Assembly (NCBI RefSeq): GCF_023016045.1
Contig: NZ_JALKAP010000005.1
Coordinates: forward strand, 124,001 to 188,000
Length of the DNA stretch: 64,000 nt
Direction of reading: 5' to 3'
Source: Marinobacter sp. S6332
Lineage (GTDB): Bacteria > Pseudomonadota > Gammaproteobacteria > Pseudomonadales > Oleiphilaceae
The notes under the pieces were generated by a model. The model saw only the letters and a list, made by a program, of their open reading frames with translations, searched no databases and was not told where the DNA came from. A program made the position numbers and the translations under genes. Shown here piece after piece: positions 43,368-53,592 of this stretch; within the stretch, counting starts at the first letter, position 1; each line of letters opens with the position of its first letter.

Positions 43368-45209
43368 TCAGGGCTCTGCCCACCAATCATCGAGGTCTGT
43401 GCCGTTTTTAGGGGTCTTCTCCGGGTGCTTCAAGTGGCTCCAATAGGCAACGCGATCTTTCGCGAGGTGCCAATGCGGTACCACGTAATGTCCTTGCAGC
43501 AGAACCCTGTCGAGGGCGCGGGTGCGCTGTACCAGCTCTTCGCGATCCGGAGCCTGAATGACCAAATTCACCAGCTCATCCACCACCGGATCGTTCACAC
43601 CTGCGTAGTTGCGCGAGCCGTTCGCGTTTACTGTGGATGAGTGCCAGTACTCCCGCTGCTCGTTACCGGGGGAGTCGGACTGGCCAATTGCCTGTGTAAT
43701 CATGTCGTAATCGAATTCCCGCACTCTCTGGACATATTGATTGCTGTCTACTAGACGAACAGAAACGTCGATCCCAAGTCGGGCGAGGTTGTTCTTGAAG
43801 GGCAACACCACCCGCTCAAAGGTTTTTTGGAACAGTAAAACCTCAAACTTCAACGGGTTGCCTGTTTCAGCATGTACCATTTTCCCGTCACGAACTTCGT
43901 AGCCGGCAGAGCGCAGCAACTCCATAGCTGTTCTCAGGTTAACCCTGAGGCCTTGCTTACCGTCGGTGGAAGGGGCTTCAAAAGGCTTGGTAAAAATGTC
44001 CTCTCCAAGCTGATCCCGGTACTTTTCAAGAATTTCCAGCTCCCGACCGGTTGGTAAACCGGTAGCTGCCAATTCGCTGTTTTCAAAGTAACTGTTGGTG
44101 CGAGCATATTGGCCGTAGAAAAGATTCTTGTTTGTCCACTCGAAATCAAAGGCATAGGTCAGTGCTTCCCGCACTTTTGGATCACTGAAGACTTGCTTGC
44201 GGGTATTGAATACGAACCCCTGCATCCCTGTCGGTCGGTGATGTTCAATAGCTTCTTTAATAATCGTGCCGTTATCAAACTTGTCGCCGCTGTATGCTGT
44301 GGCCCAGTTTTTCGCAGAGGTTTCTACTCTGAAATCAAAACTGCCCGCTTTGAAGGCTTCCAAGGCTACCGTATCGTCTGTGTAGTAGTCGTAACGAATG
44401 CGATCGAAATTAAGCCTGCCTTTGCGCACTGCAAGGTCTTTTGCCCAGTAATCCTCTAGTCGGCCGTAAGCAACTGAGCGTCCTGCTTCAAAGCTGTCAA
44501 TACGGTAGGCACCGCTACCCACCGGTGGGGTTAGGCCATTTTTTCCAAACTCTCGATCTTCCCAATAATGGGCCGGCAGAATGGGCATCTGCCCGAGAAT
44601 CAGAGGTAGTTCCCGGTTGCTGGTTTGCTGGAAATCAAAGCGAATGCGGTGGGGGCTTTCCACGGTTATCTTGCTTACATCCGCATAGTAATTCCGGTAA
44701 AACGGGTGCCCCTTGGTAGTCAGGGTTTCAAACGAGAATTTTACGTCTTCTGCCGTAATGGGCTCGCCATCCTGAAAGCGGGCCGATTGTCTCAAATTAT
44801 ACGTAACGTAACTGCGGTCTTCCGGCGTTTCCAGTGACTCCGCAATAAGCCCGTACATGGAAAACGGCTCATCGGCGGAGTATTCTAACAGGGTATCGTA
44901 GAGGTAGTTATTGACCCCCGCAGCCGCTACCCCGCGAATAACAAAGGGGTTGAAGGTATCAAATCCATTAGCCACAACCGCCATCTTCAGGGTGCCACCT
45001 TTAGGGGCTTCGGCGTTGATGTAATCGAAATGACTAAATCCTTCCGGGTATTTCGGCGCGCCATGCATGGCCATGCCATGCACAGCTTCGGGCGCCGGGT
45101 TGGATGCGTCGGTTGCTAGATCCTCGGCTGACACAGGTCCGGTGGCGGCCAACAGGCCCAGAAATGAAAAGAGCGAGGTGAGGCGTGAGATATTGTAGGT
45201 TTTTGTCAT
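43368..45209 (-). CDS. yejA: extracellular solute-binding protein YejA
   Basis: Periplasmic peptide-binding protein of family 5 (SBP_bac_5) that feeds YejBEF. The 613-residue product has a signal peptide (MTKTYNISRLTSLFSFLGLLAATGPVSA) and the family segments AEDVKFSFETLTT and LTYAFDFEWTNKNLFYGQY. It starts only five bases after the mltD stop, so cell-wall cleavage and peptide uptake may be co-expressed. Confidence 0.94.
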   Translation of the reverse strand: MTKTYNISRLTSLFSFLGLLAATGPVSAEDLATDASNPAPEAVHGMAMHGAPKYPEGFSHFDYINAEAPKGGTLKMAVVANGFDTFNPFVIRGVAAAGVNNYLYDTLLEYSADEPFSMYGLIAESLETPEDRSYVTYNLRQSARFQDGEPITAEDVKFSFETLTTKGHPFYRNYYADVSKITVESPHRIRFDFQQTSNRELPLILGQMPILPAHYWEDREFGKNGLTPPVGSGAYRIDSFEAGRSVAYGRLEDYWAKDLAVRKGRLNFDRIRYDYYTDDTVALEAFKAGSFDFRVETSAKNWATAYSGDKFDNGTIIKEAIEHHRPTGMQGFVFNTRKQVFSDPKVREALTYAFDFEWTNKNLFYGQYARTNSYFENSELAATGLPTGRELEILEKYRDQLGEDIFTKPFEAPSTDGKQGLRVNLRTAMELLRSAGYEVRDGKMVHAETGNPLKFEVLLFQKTFERVVLPFKNNLARLGIDVSVRLVDSNQYVQRVREFDYDMITQAIGQSDSPGNEQREYWHSSTVNANGSRNYAGVNDPVVDELVNLVIQAPDREELVQRTRALDRVLLQGHYVVPHWHLAKDRVAYWSHLKHPEKTPKNGTDLDDWWAEP

Positions 45210-45214
45210 GTTTC

Positions 45215-46924
45215 TCAGGGGCTGTTCCGTATGTCGACGTAGAGTATCAGACTTTGTCCCGGTTGCAGATAACGCGAGGTGTTCAGATCGTTCCAGCTTG
45301 CGATGTCCCGCACATTTACTGAGAAACGGTTCGCAATGAGTGCTAGAGAATCACCTTTGCGAACTCGGTATCCGACTTTGCGAACCATCGCTTTGCCACG
45401 GGTGCTGTCGGACGATGCGAGAGCGGGTTGTGCGGTTTTTGACCAGATAACCAACTCTTTACCGGGGATAAGCGGGTCGCCGGGTGCCATGCCGTTCCAA
45501 GCTGCTACCTGTCGTACAGAAACTCTATGTTCACGGGCTATGTCCCAAAAGGTGTCTCCGCGACGTACTGTGTAACGCAACTTACTACCAGTACGTTTTT
45601 TTTCCTGTTTACGCTCAAGCCGTTTGGATGCACTTAAAGCGTAAGCATCGGAATTTTTCGATGCCGATGGAATCATCAGTCGCTGACCGACGCGGATAAG
45701 GTCGCTTTTGAGATTATTGACTTGCTGCAACACCGCGGGCGTGGTGGAAAACTTGCGGGAGATGGTGTTCAGGCTGTCGCCGGATTTCACCACATAGTTG
45801 CGCCATGATACGCGCTTGCCCGGTTCAATATTTGCAAGAGCAGTGCGGAAGGTTTCTGCGTTTTGATGGGGTACAAGCAGGCGATGCGGGCCATCGGGCG
45901 ATGTCGCCCAGCGGTTATATGAAGGGTTTAGAAGGTATATCTCGTCAATATCCACGCCTGCGAGTTCCGCAGCCTGAGCCAAATCCAGCTGGCCGCCTGT
46001 GTCGACAATATTGAAGTAGGGCTCGTCTTTGAGAGGGGGTAGCGTAATGCCGTAGGCTTCAGGATCGTCAAATATTTTTGCTAAAGCAATCAGCTTAGGG
46101 ACGTAGTGGCGAGTTTCTTTCGGTAGTTGCAGCGACCAAAAATCCTGCGGTTTGTTGCTTTTCCGGTTGCGGCGCAGAGCGCTGGAAACTGTGCCTCCGC
46201 CACTGTTGTACGCCGCCAGAGCCAGCGTGTAGTCACCACCAAAGCGGTTGGAAAGGCGATCGAGGTAGGTAAGGGCAGCGTCAGTAGCGGCGATTACATC
46301 GCGGCGGTCGTCGTGCCACCAGCTTTGCGTAAGGCCGAAATACTTACCGGTTGAAGGTATGAATTGCCACAGCCCCGCAGCCCGGCCATGGGAATAGGCA
46401 AAAGGGTCAAATGCACTTTCAACGATCGGCAGCAGAGCAAACTCCGCTGGCAGGCCTCGTTTCTCGATTTCATTGACAATGTGGTACAGATACCGGCTTC
46501 CGCGTTCGACTACCCGGTTGATGTACCCTGGATGCTTTGCGTACCAGTTCAGCTGATCTCTGACCCGTTTGTTGTCAACGTCGTGATCAAGTAAAAAACC
46601 GGCCCGCAGGCGGTTCCACATATCTGCTTGTTCGGGGCTGTCTTTGGTTAGTTTCTGTACAGGGTCGTCGAGCTTTTCACGGGCTTCCCGCGCGGCCGCC
46701 TTAAGCTCGGGTGCCATTGCGTCGTCCAAGGGCTCATTTCGTACAGCATCGCTGCTTTTACCAGTTTCAACGGATTTCTTGAGTCCTTCATCACCGGCTG
46801 CGACAGTTACCTCTTGTGTATCAAGAGGACTTTCAGATTCAGCTTCTTGAGATACATAAAGAGAACTGCAGCCAGCTGCCAGGGCACCAAGAACTAAGAG
46901 CAGCGGCAATCTATTAACCGACAT
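45215..46924 (-). CDS. mltD: membrane-bound lytic murein transglycosylase D
   Basis: Outer-membrane lipoprotein that cuts peptidoglycan glycan strands to 1,6-anhydro ends. The 569-residue product has a lipobox ALAAGC (Cys 19), a GH23 domain with the catalytic Glu (~168) in LLPIVESAFDPFAYSHGRAAGLWQF quoted here as two adjacent motifs, and three C-terminal LysM repeats (NYVVKSGDSL, RYTVRRGDTF, GYRVRKGDSL). gloB lies upstream in the same direction; yejA follows after five bases. Confidence 0.95.
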   Translation of the reverse strand: MSVNRLPLLLVLGALAAGCSSLYVSQEAESESPLDTQEVTVAAGDEGLKKSVETGKSSDAVRNEPLDDAMAPELKAAAREAREKLDDPVQKLTKDSPEQADMWNRLRAGFLLDHDVDNKRVRDQLNWYAKHPGYINRVVERGSRYLYHIVNEIEKRGLPAEFALLPIVESAFDPFAYSHGRAAGLWQFIPSTGKYFGLTQSWWHDDRRDVIAATDAALTYLDRLSNRFGGDYTLALAAYNSGGGTVSSALRRNRKSNKPQDFWSLQLPKETRHYVPKLIALAKIFDDPEAYGITLPPLKDEPYFNIVDTGGQLDLAQAAELAGVDIDEIYLLNPSYNRWATSPDGPHRLLVPHQNAETFRTALANIEPGKRVSWRNYVVKSGDSLNTISRKFSTTPAVLQQVNNLKSDLIRVGQRLMIPSASKNSDAYALSASKRLERKQEKKRTGSKLRYTVRRGDTFWDIAREHRVSVRQVAAWNGMAPGDPLIPGKELVIWSKTAQPALASSDSTRGKAMVRKVGYRVRKGDSLALIANRFSVNVRDIASWNDLNTSRYLQPGQSLILYVDIRNSP

Positions 46925-47042
46925 AGGCGTCTTCCGACTCTGTATTGTCGCCGACTTTGTGTCTAAAAACCCGGCATATTTAATGAGTTACGAGCAAAAG
47001 CTTAAGCGATTCTATGGGAGCCCGTTTCAAATGGTCAAGAAA

Positions 47043-47065
47043 CCTCTCGTTACGACGATGAGAGG
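47043..47065 (-). terminator. weak terminator-like hairpin after gloB
   Basis: On the minus strand CCTCTC and GAGAGG enclose an 11-base loop and are followed by TTTCTTG. The stem is short. It could partly separate gloB from mltD. Confidence 0.4.
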
Positions 47066-47078
47066 AATTGTTAACCGG

Positions 47079-47873
47079 TCAGAAGTTATCTTTGCCGTGC
47101 CGTATGGCTGCAAAAATGTCACTGTCTGAATCCGCGGGCAGACCTTGCTCAGCGCAGTACTGCTTTGCCACGCTCACAACGTCGGGGTCGTCCCAGCGTA
47201 GAAACGGATTAAGCTGCTTTTCATCTTCTAATATAGATGGCACGGTTGGTTCGCCCGCTTGTCGCTTATCTTCACACTGGCGCTCAAATGCTTCGAGTTT
47301 GCGGTCGTCTGGCAACCAACTGCGAGCGAACCGAAGATTCGCGAGCGTGTACTCATGGGCACAGTAGACGGCGGTGTTGCCGGGGAGTTCCCGAAGGGAT
47401 CTGAGCGATTCCATCATTTGGGATGGCGTGCCTTCAAATAGGCGGCCACAGCCAATAACAAAAAGTGTATCGCCACAAAACAGGGCGGGGCGCCCGGATA
47501 TTTCTACGTCGGTAAAGAAGGCAATGTGGTCGAGCGTGTGGCCGGGTACACCCATCACATTAAACGTAATATTTTCCCAAATGACCTCGTCGCCAGGGTG
47601 AACCAAGTTGGTGCTGCCTTTGAAGGGGGATTCCGCAGGTCCTGTTACGCGACAGTCAGGATTGTCCTGTACGAGCGTTTTGACACCACCTACGTGGTCC
47701 GGGTGGTGGTGGGTGACAAGAATTGTATCGAGGGTTAGCCCCTGCGCAGCCAGATATTCCTGCACCGGTTTCGCCTGTCCCGGGTCCACGATCAGGGCTT
47801 TACCCGTATCCGTGTCCGCAAGACACCATATATAGTTATCACTGAATGCCGGAATGGCAGAGATGGTGAGCAT
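47079..47873 (-). CDS. gloB: hydroxyacylglutathione hydrolase (glyoxalase II)
   Basis: Metallo-beta-lactamase-fold enzyme that hydrolyses S-lactoylglutathione in methylglyoxal detoxification. The 264-residue product has the metal motif THHHPDH (His 55, His 57, Asp 59, His 60), [26 protein letters not shown] and [10 protein letters not shown]. It is divergent from the methyltransferase gene, as in Pseudomonas. Confidence 0.95.
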   Translation of the reverse strand: MLTISAIPAFSDNYIWCLADTDTGKALIVDPGQAKPVQEYLAAQGLTLDTILVTHHHPDHVGGVKTLVQDNPDCRVTGPAESPFKGSTNLVHPGDEVIWENITFNVMGVPGHTLDHIAFFTDVEISGRPALFCGDTLFVIGCGRLFEGTPSQMMESLRSLRELPGNTAVYCAHEYTLANLRFARSWLPDDRKLEAFERQCEDKRQAGEPTVPSILEDEKQLNPFLRWDDPDVVSVAKQYCAEQGLPADSDSDIFAAIRHGKDNF

Positions 47874-47997
47874 CAGATGTCCCCGTATATGCTTGGCAAG
47901 TGTGGCTGATATGATAGAGCATTAAGCCCATAGCCCCAACAGCCTGTATATTTTCGGCGTCCTTGCCGGTTTTTTCGAGAGCGGGAGTAAAGGCAGT

Positions 47998-48789
47998 GTG
48001 AAGAAAAATCAAAACGTTGATTATTCATCCCGGAGCGAGAGCTTTGAAAACTGGTTTCAGACGCCGCTCGGTCGCAGTCTGCTGGCAGATCAGCGGGGTT
48101 TTCTTGATCGCCGCCTCGCAAAGCTGACAGGCGCAAGACAGCTTCAGGTGGGCGTAAGCCACCGACTTCCGCTTGCCAACGGCACAGACTTTTCCCAGAA
48201 GATATTGACCACGCCGAAGTGCTTTTCTGGCACACCTGATGGCGTGGTTGTCTGCGATGCGGATGAGCTACCTTTCCCCGGAGACTCCATGGATTTGGTT
48301 GTGCTTCACCATACGGCGGATTTCTCTCCGTACCCCCATCAGGTTTTACGTGAGGCGGCCCGGGTATTGCGGGGCGATGGTTCCATCGCCCTTATTGGCT
48401 TTAACCCGATTAGTTTTTGGGGGCTTCGCAGGTTGATTTCGCGACACCATGGGGGGCCTTGGGGCGGGCGCTTTCTTTTTCGCGGTCGCATGGAGGATTG
48501 GCTTCATCTGCTGGACTTTCAGGTTGAAACCTCGATGACCCGTTTTTTTCGCTTACCCCTTCAACGCAGTGGCCGCAAGAGCTCCGGGCGGCTTGATGAA
48601 CGTATGTCTGGTTACGGATTCCTTCCGGTAGGGGCGTATTACTGTATCCTTGCGAAAAAGCGGGTGTGTGCTCGAATTCCACGGCGAAATGTTTGGCGCC
48701 AGAGCAAGGTGATGGGCCTCTCCGGAACAGGTACAGTGAGTGCCGCAAGAGGGTGCCAACCACAGAACTTGAATCACCCCGAAGACTGA
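47998..48789 (+). CDS. class I SAM-dependent methyltransferase
   Basis: A 263-residue methyltransferase of the Methyltransf_11 type. VVCDADELPFPGDSMDLVVLHH and VLREAARVLRGDGSIALIGFNP are the core strands; the N-terminal SAM loop is degenerate. The start is GTG 47998. Homologues sit between gloB and rnhA in many gammaproteobacteria; the substrate is unknown. Confidence 0.85.
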   Translation: MKKNQNVDYSSRSESFENWFQTPLGRSLLADQRGFLDRRLAKLTGARQLQVGVSHRLPLANGTDFSQKILTTPKCFSGTPDGVVVCDADELPFPGDSMDLVVLHHTADFSPYPHQVLREAARVLRGDGSIALIGFNPISFWGLRRLISRHHGGPWGGRFLFRGRMEDWLHLLDFQVETSMTRFFRLPLQRSGRKSSGRLDERMSGYGFLPVGAYYCILAKKRVCARIPRRNVWRQSKVMGLSGTGTVSAARGCQPQNLNHPED

Positions 48790-48834
48790 TGGCCCTGTGG
48801 CCCACGAAGTGAATCTACAGAAACGAGAACTTAA

Positions 48835-49272
48835 ATGTCTGGAAAGGTTATTCTTTATACCGATGGCGCCTGCAAGGGTAATCCGGGGCGAGGCGGTTGG
48901 GGTGTAGTGCTGCGCTACGGGGATGCGGTAAAAACCATGCACGGTGGTGAGCATCACACCACCAATAACCGAATGGAGCTTATGGCTGCCATACAGGGGC
49001 TAAGGGCGCTCAAGCGTGATTGTGAGGTTGAGCTGTATACGGATTCCCAATATGTACGCAAAGGGATTACCGAGTGGCTATCCGGCTGGAAACGCAATGG
49101 CTGGAAAACCTCTGCGAAAAAACCGGTTAAAAACGACGATTTGTGGCGAGAGCTGGATTTGGAAACTACGAAGCACAAAGTTAACTGGCATTGGGTAAAA
49201 GGCCACGCAGGCGTGCCGGATAACGAGCTCGCTGACGAGCTTGCGAACAAGGGTGTTGAAGAACTGGGTTAA
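48835..49272 (+). CDS. rnhA: ribonuclease HI
   Basis: Removes RNA from RNA-DNA hybrids. The 145-residue product has the catalytic residues Asp 10, Glu 48, Asp 70 and Asp 134 at the E. coli positions, and the basic handle region near residues 80-100. dnaQ follows after ten bases in the same direction; in E. coli the two are divergent. Confidence 0.97.
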   Translation: MSGKVILYTDGACKGNPGRGGWGVVLRYGDAVKTMHGGEHHTTNNRMELMAAIQGLRALKRDCEVELYTDSQYVRKGITEWLSGWKRNGWKTSAKKPVKNDDLWRELDLETTKHKVNWHWVKGHAGVPDNELADELANKGVEELG

Positions 49273-49282
49273 TGTGGAAATT

Positions 49283-49993
49283 ATGAGACAAATTGTACTG
49301 GATACAGAGACAACCGGTATTGATCCGGCAGAAGGGCATCGGATTATCGAGATTGGTTGTGTGGAGATGATGGAGCGTCAGCTCACCGGCCGAAACTATC
49401 ATGTCTACGTAAACCCTGAGCGGGAAGTGGAAGCGGAAGCTATTACCATTCACGGGATTACCAATGAATTTCTTGTGGATAAACCCAAGTTCGCAGATAT
49501 TGCCGATGAATTTTTTGAGTTTATAAAAGGCGCAGAACTTGTTATCCACAACGCCGCGTTCGACGTGGGTTTTATGGATTCGGAATTTGGCCGGATCAAA
49601 CCCGTGCGCAAAACCGCGGATTATTGCGGGATTGTGGATTCTCTGGCGCTGGCGCGGGCAAAACACCCTGGCCAGAAAAACAATCTTGATGCCTTGTGCA
49701 AACGCTACGGCGTTGATAACAGCAACCGTGAGCTGCACGGCGCTCTGTTGGATGCCGAGATACTGGCCGAGGTTTACCTTCTTCTCACCGGCGGGCAGAC
49801 GGCGTTGTCTCTGGATGCTGGGTCTGAGAACGGCGGAATTAACGGAGGAATACGTCGGCTGAACCCAGATCGCCCGGCACTCCCGGTGGTAGAAGCCTCC
49901 GACGCGGAGCGTGATGCCCATCAGGCCTTTATGTCTGCTTTGGAGAAGAAAGCTGGCGCTACGATATGGAGCAGGCTTGAAGGTGCAGAATGA
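49283..49993 (+). CDS. dnaQ: DNA polymerase III subunit epsilon
   Basis: Proofreading 3'-5' exonuclease of the replicative polymerase. The 236-residue product has the DEDDh motifs: Asp 7 and Glu 9 in LDTETTG, the Asp in HNAAFDVGF, and His/Asp in HGALLDAEIL. The C-terminal region (~185-236) would bind the alpha subunit. ATG 49283 gives the standard MRQIVLDTETTG start; an in-frame ATG 42 bases upstream lies in rnhA. Confidence 0.96.
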   Translation: MRQIVLDTETTGIDPAEGHRIIEIGCVEMMERQLTGRNYHVYVNPEREVEAEAITIHGITNEFLVDKPKFADIADEFFEFIKGAELVIHNAAFDVGFMDSEFGRIKPVRKTADYCGIVDSLALARAKHPGQKNNLDALCKRYGVDNSNRELHGALLDAEILAEVYLLLTGGQTALSLDAGSENGGINGGIRRLNPDRPALPVVEASDAERDAHQAFMSALEKKAGATIWSRLEGAE

Positions 49994-50165
49994 GAACTGT
50001 GTCGGCCTGTACTAATTGTTACAAGCCTGCTTTATTGAGGTACTTGAGTTTTATGTTATAAGTAATGATAAGTACGTCAGTTTTTTGATCACGCACAGGG
50101 TGTAATGCCCGGCCACAGCTCACTAGGAAGGTGCGGTAGTTTCCGCAGATTAACAGGAAGCGTTT

Positions 50166-51872
50166 ATGGTCCAATCGTCTCTTGCGACGAAATCGCAGTC
50201 GTTTGATCTGGTCAAAGGTGAAATTGAGCAGACCATCAAGCAGGCAGAATCCAGTCTTGAGCGCTTTCAAGAGAACCGCGAGAGCGGTGAGGATTTGCAG
50301 AACTGTTTGGATTTTCTCAATCAGCTTCGCGGCATTTTCATTCTGGTAGAGCTTCGCGGTGGTACATTACTGTGTCAGGAAGCGGTCACCATGGCCAACG
50401 ATGTTCCTGTCGGCGCTAATGATGACAAGAACATTCTGCTTACGACTTTGAGCAATGCGCTGTTTATTCTTCGTCGCTATGTGGAGTACTACCACCAACA
50501 ACGTGCAGACCACCCTGAGCTGTTGTTGCCGGTGATCAACGAGCTACGTGAGGCCCGCCGTGAAAAACCCTATCCCGAGTCCTGCTTTTTCGATGTAGAT
50601 CTTATTGATCCGCCAGATTTTTGTGCCGGTGTGTCGGTCCCTGTTTTTGAGGGCAACGAAGCCGACTATGAAATTGTGGCCCGGCGGATGCGCCTGACTT
50701 ATCAAGTTGCACTACTGGGCATTCTCAGGGACCGCAACCCCGTGGTAAGCCAAAAGCTCATAAGCCGTGCCTCGCGCGGTTTTGTGCGTTTATGTCAGGG
50801 CGCGCCAATGGGGCAGATGTGGTGTCTTGTTGCCATTGCTGCAGATACTATGCTCGATCGCGCCATGCCATTCACCAAAGCCCGCAAGCGCACCTTCATG
50901 CGTATTGAAAAGTATGCTCGTGAACTGGTTTATGTCGGCAAGGTGGCCACCGCAAAAGATGCTCCGGATTCGCTTATTCGGGATCTTGTTTACTTGCTCT
51001 ATCGTAGTGGCTCCGGCAACCCAGAAGTTATGCGTGTTCTTTCCGAATTTAAGCTCACCCCTGCGGAGTTTCCAGATTCTATTTTGGAAGCGCACGCGCG
51101 TCGCCTGTATGGGCCCGGCACGGACGTGTTGGAGTCTTTGTCTGAAGCTTTGCAAGATGAGCTCAATCAGCTAAAAGACAAACTCGACATAATCGAGCGA
51201 GGTATCGAGCCGGATCTTGCTGAGCTCTCGTCCATTGCTGATGCTCTGGAACGGCTATCCAATACTCTGGTTATGCTTGACCTCAATCGGTTGGCGACCA
51301 TTGCTCGGGAAGAGGCGAGCAGGCTTCGCGACTGGGAAGCTGAATCCCGTTTGCCCGGAGAAGACGAGCTTTTCCGTCTCGCCGACTCGGTGCTAGGCAT
51401 TGAAGACGCGGTTCTGCAGATTGTAAGCCGGGGCATCACCGCTGAAACAGACGCCCTAGCAGGCAGCGAGCGCAGCCGGGAAGAATCAACCTACCTGAAA
51501 GAAGCAGTGTACGTGGTTGCTGATGAGGCGCGTAGCGCGTTGACGCTTGCGAAGCGCGCGATTACGGCCTTTGTAGAATCTGACTACGACAAACTTCACC
51601 TCGCGAACCTACCCGCAACCTTACACAGCATTTGGGGTGGGTTGCAGATGGTAAATGACCCGGCCGCTGCTCACGTACTTGAACGTGTTGCCGCCTCGAT
51701 TCAGGAGCGTTTGTTGGATGCCCGTGAGGCACCAGAAACACAGGTTCTGGAAGCGCTAGCGGATGCTCTTACATCCCTTGAGTACTACATTGAGGGCATC
51801 GGAAATCGTGAAGAAAGCAACGTAGATCTTTTGCGACTGGCAGAAACCTCATTGGATGATGTTGGGCTGTAA
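50166..51872 (+). CDS. fimL: FimL-like twitching motility regulator
   Basis: A 568-residue protein related to Pseudomonas FimL, which resembles the N-terminal part of the ChpA chemotaxis kinase but lacks the phosphorylatable His domains. FimL supports type IV pilus function and raises cAMP through CyaB, acting with FimV. The N-terminal helices (ELRGGTLLCQEAVTMAND, LFILRRYVEYY) match that family. The order rnhA-dnaQ-...-fimL resembles P. aeruginosa. AGGA precedes the ATG at 50166. A strong terminator follows. Confidence 0.85.
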   Translation: MVQSSLATKSQSFDLVKGEIEQTIKQAESSLERFQENRESGEDLQNCLDFLNQLRGIFILVELRGGTLLCQEAVTMANDVPVGANDDKNILLTTLSNALFILRRYVEYYHQQRADHPELLLPVINELREARREKPYPESCFFDVDLIDPPDFCAGVSVPVFEGNEADYEIVARRMRLTYQVALLGILRDRNPVVSQKLISRASRGFVRLCQGAPMGQMWCLVAIAADTMLDRAMPFTKARKRTFMRIEKYARELVYVGKVATAKDAPDSLIRDLVYLLYRSGSGNPEVMRVLSEFKLTPAEFPDSILEAHARRLYGPGTDVLESLSEALQDELNQLKDKLDIIERGIEPDLAELSSIADALERLSNTLVMLDLNRLATIAREEASRLRDWEAESRLPGEDELFRLADSVLGIEDAVLQIVSRGITAETDALAGSERSREESTYLKEAVYVVADEARSALTLAKRAITAFVESDYDKLHLANLPATLHSIWGGLQMVNDPAAAHVLERVAASIQERLLDAREAPETQVLEALADALTSLEYYIEGIGNREESNVDLLRLAETSLDDVGL

Positions 51873-51902
51873 AAGCCGACCGTAAAGCTCGGCTCCAAAA
51901 AC

Positions 51903-51932
51903 AAAAAACCCGCGCCAAGCGCGGGTTTTTTT
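51903..51932. terminator. bidirectional intrinsic terminator after fimL
   Basis: A6, CCCGCGC, loop CAA, GCGCGGG and T7. It lies between fimL and the convergent SCP2 gene. Confidence 0.92.
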
Positions 51933-51962
51933 ATGAGCTGGTAGCAACTCAACAAGGCGCAA

Positions 51963-52277
51963 TCAGCCCATGTTGAAAAGCTCACCTAGCTTGGTAGCTA
52001 GCATCATGTCGCCTTCAGCGCGCAGCTGACCAGCCATAAAGGCCTGCATACCGTCGGTTTCACCTGAAACGATGCCTTCAAGAGTTTCGGAGTTCATAAT
52101 CAGAGTTACAGAAGGGTCGTCATGAGGGCCTTCGTGCAGCTTGCATGTTCCGTCTTTGATGACCAAGTGGTGAGTCTTGTCATCTTCGATATCAAACTGG
52201 AACACTAGGTCCAGGCCCTGAGCTGCGTCTGCGTTGAAGTTCTGCTCGAGTTTTTCAAAGATTTGATCTACAGACAT
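51963..52277 (-). CDS. SCP2 sterol-binding domain-containing protein
   Basis: A 104-residue single-domain SCP2-like protein, with KDGTCKLHEGPHDDPSVTLIM and the C-terminal AFMAGQLRAEGDMMLATKLGELF typical of the family. Such proteins bind lipids or fatty acyl groups; in bacteria the role is not defined. It is divergent from sohB across a 228-base gap. Confidence 0.87.
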   Translation of the reverse strand: MSVDQIFEKLEQNFNADAAQGLDLVFQFDIEDDKTHHLVIKDGTCKLHEGPHDDPSVTLIMNSETLEGIVSGETDGMQAFMAGQLRAEGDMMLATKLGELFNMG

Positions 52278-52505
52278 TGTTTTACCCTTTTTGATGGTTG
52301 TCTTGTCATGATAACGGCTTTGTATGCTTGGCCTTACAAGCCTTGGCAGCTGCCGGATAGAGCCGACCTCGCTTTCCGACTTTATGGTGAGACGGAATCA
52401 CTGTCAAGCTCGATCGAACGCTTGTTTTAATTATTTTGCTCTGCTTATCACTAGAGTTTCGGTAAGTTACACTCTCGTGCTTGCTTAACTAGTTGGAGAA
52501 GCGAT

Positions 52506-53570
52506 TTGGAGTTCCTGACTGAATACGGTTTGTTTTTGGCCAAAGTGGTCACCTTTGTTATTGCCGCGGTGGTGGTTGTGTCCATTATTGTCGCCTCTAC
52601 TCAAAAAGACAGAGGGGATGACGAACACGACGGCGAGCTGCAGATCCGAAAACTCAATGAAAAGTACCGAAAATTGCGCGAGTCAATTCAGGCACGCTTG
52701 ATGTCTGAGCATGAGCGGAAAACCTGGAGTAAGGCAAAAAAGAAGAAAGAAAAGGCCGAAAAGAAAGCGGGTAAAACGAAAAAAACAGATGCGGACAAAC
52801 CCGAGGAATCGCCTGCGCGCATTTATGTGTTGGATTTTGATGGTGATATAAAAGCAAGTGATACCGACCCGCTCCGCAGAGCCATCTCTGCTGTACTCAG
52901 CGTTGCAGAGCCGGGCAAAGATGAAGTGGTTATTCGGCTGGAAAGCGGAGGAGGGCTGGTGCACTCCTATGGCTTGGCTGCAGCGCAACTTGATCGAATC
53001 CGGAGCAAAGGCATTCATCTCACCGCGTGTGTCGACAAGGTGGCGGCAAGTGGAGGCTACATGATGGCCTGCGTGGCAGACCGAATTGTCGCTTCCCCCT
53101 TCGCCATACTTGGCTCAATTGGTGTAGTGGCACAACTGCCGAACTTTCATCGCCTGCTCAAGAAAAACAACGTCGACTTTGAAGTGCTGACCGCCGGAGA
53201 GCATAAGCGCACCATGACCATATTTGGCGAAAATACTGATAAAGGTCGCCAGAAGTTCCTTGATGATCTTGAAGATACCCATGACCTTTTCAAAGACTAC
53301 GTAAGTGAGCGCCGGCCCGAACTGGATATTGCAGCGGTAGCGACTGGCGATATTTGGTTTGGCAAACGAGCGCTTGAGGTAAAACTCATTGATGAGATTA
53401 AAACCTCCGACGAATATCTCATTGAAGCCTGCGAGCGGGCAGACGTAGTCTCTGTATCCTTCGAGCGCAAACGAACCTTGCCTGAAAAGCTTGGGCTGGC
53501 GACCAGTAACGCACTTGAGCACACGGTATGGAAAGTTCTGAGCGCATTCCGCAACCAGAAAATCCAATAA
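52506..53570 (+). CDS. sohB: protease SohB
   Basis: Inner-membrane serine protease of family S49 (signal peptide peptidase-like). The 354-residue product has an N-terminal helix, a Lys-rich charged linker (~75-100) and the protease domain with Ser 182 (AASGGY) and Lys 234 (GEHKRT) as the Ser/Lys dyad. The start is TTG 52506, supported by GGAG seven bases upstream and by the family N-terminus. acuI follows after 22 bases. Confidence 0.93.
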   Translation: MEFLTEYGLFLAKVVTFVIAAVVVVSIIVASTQKDRGDDEHDGELQIRKLNEKYRKLRESIQARLMSEHERKTWSKAKKKKEKAEKKAGKTKKTDADKPEESPARIYVLDFDGDIKASDTDPLRRAISAVLSVAEPGKDEVVIRLESGGGLVHSYGLAAAQLDRIRSKGIHLTACVDKVAASGGYMMACVADRIVASPFAILGSIGVVAQLPNFHRLLKKNNVDFEVLTAGEHKRTMTIFGENTDKGRQKFLDDLEDTHDLFKDYVSERRPELDIAAVATGDIWFGKRALEVKLIDEIKTSDEYLIEACERADVVSVSFERKRTLPEKLGLATSNALEHTVWKVLSAFRNQKIQ

Positions 53571-53592
53571 CTGACAGCAAACGGGGAAAGCC

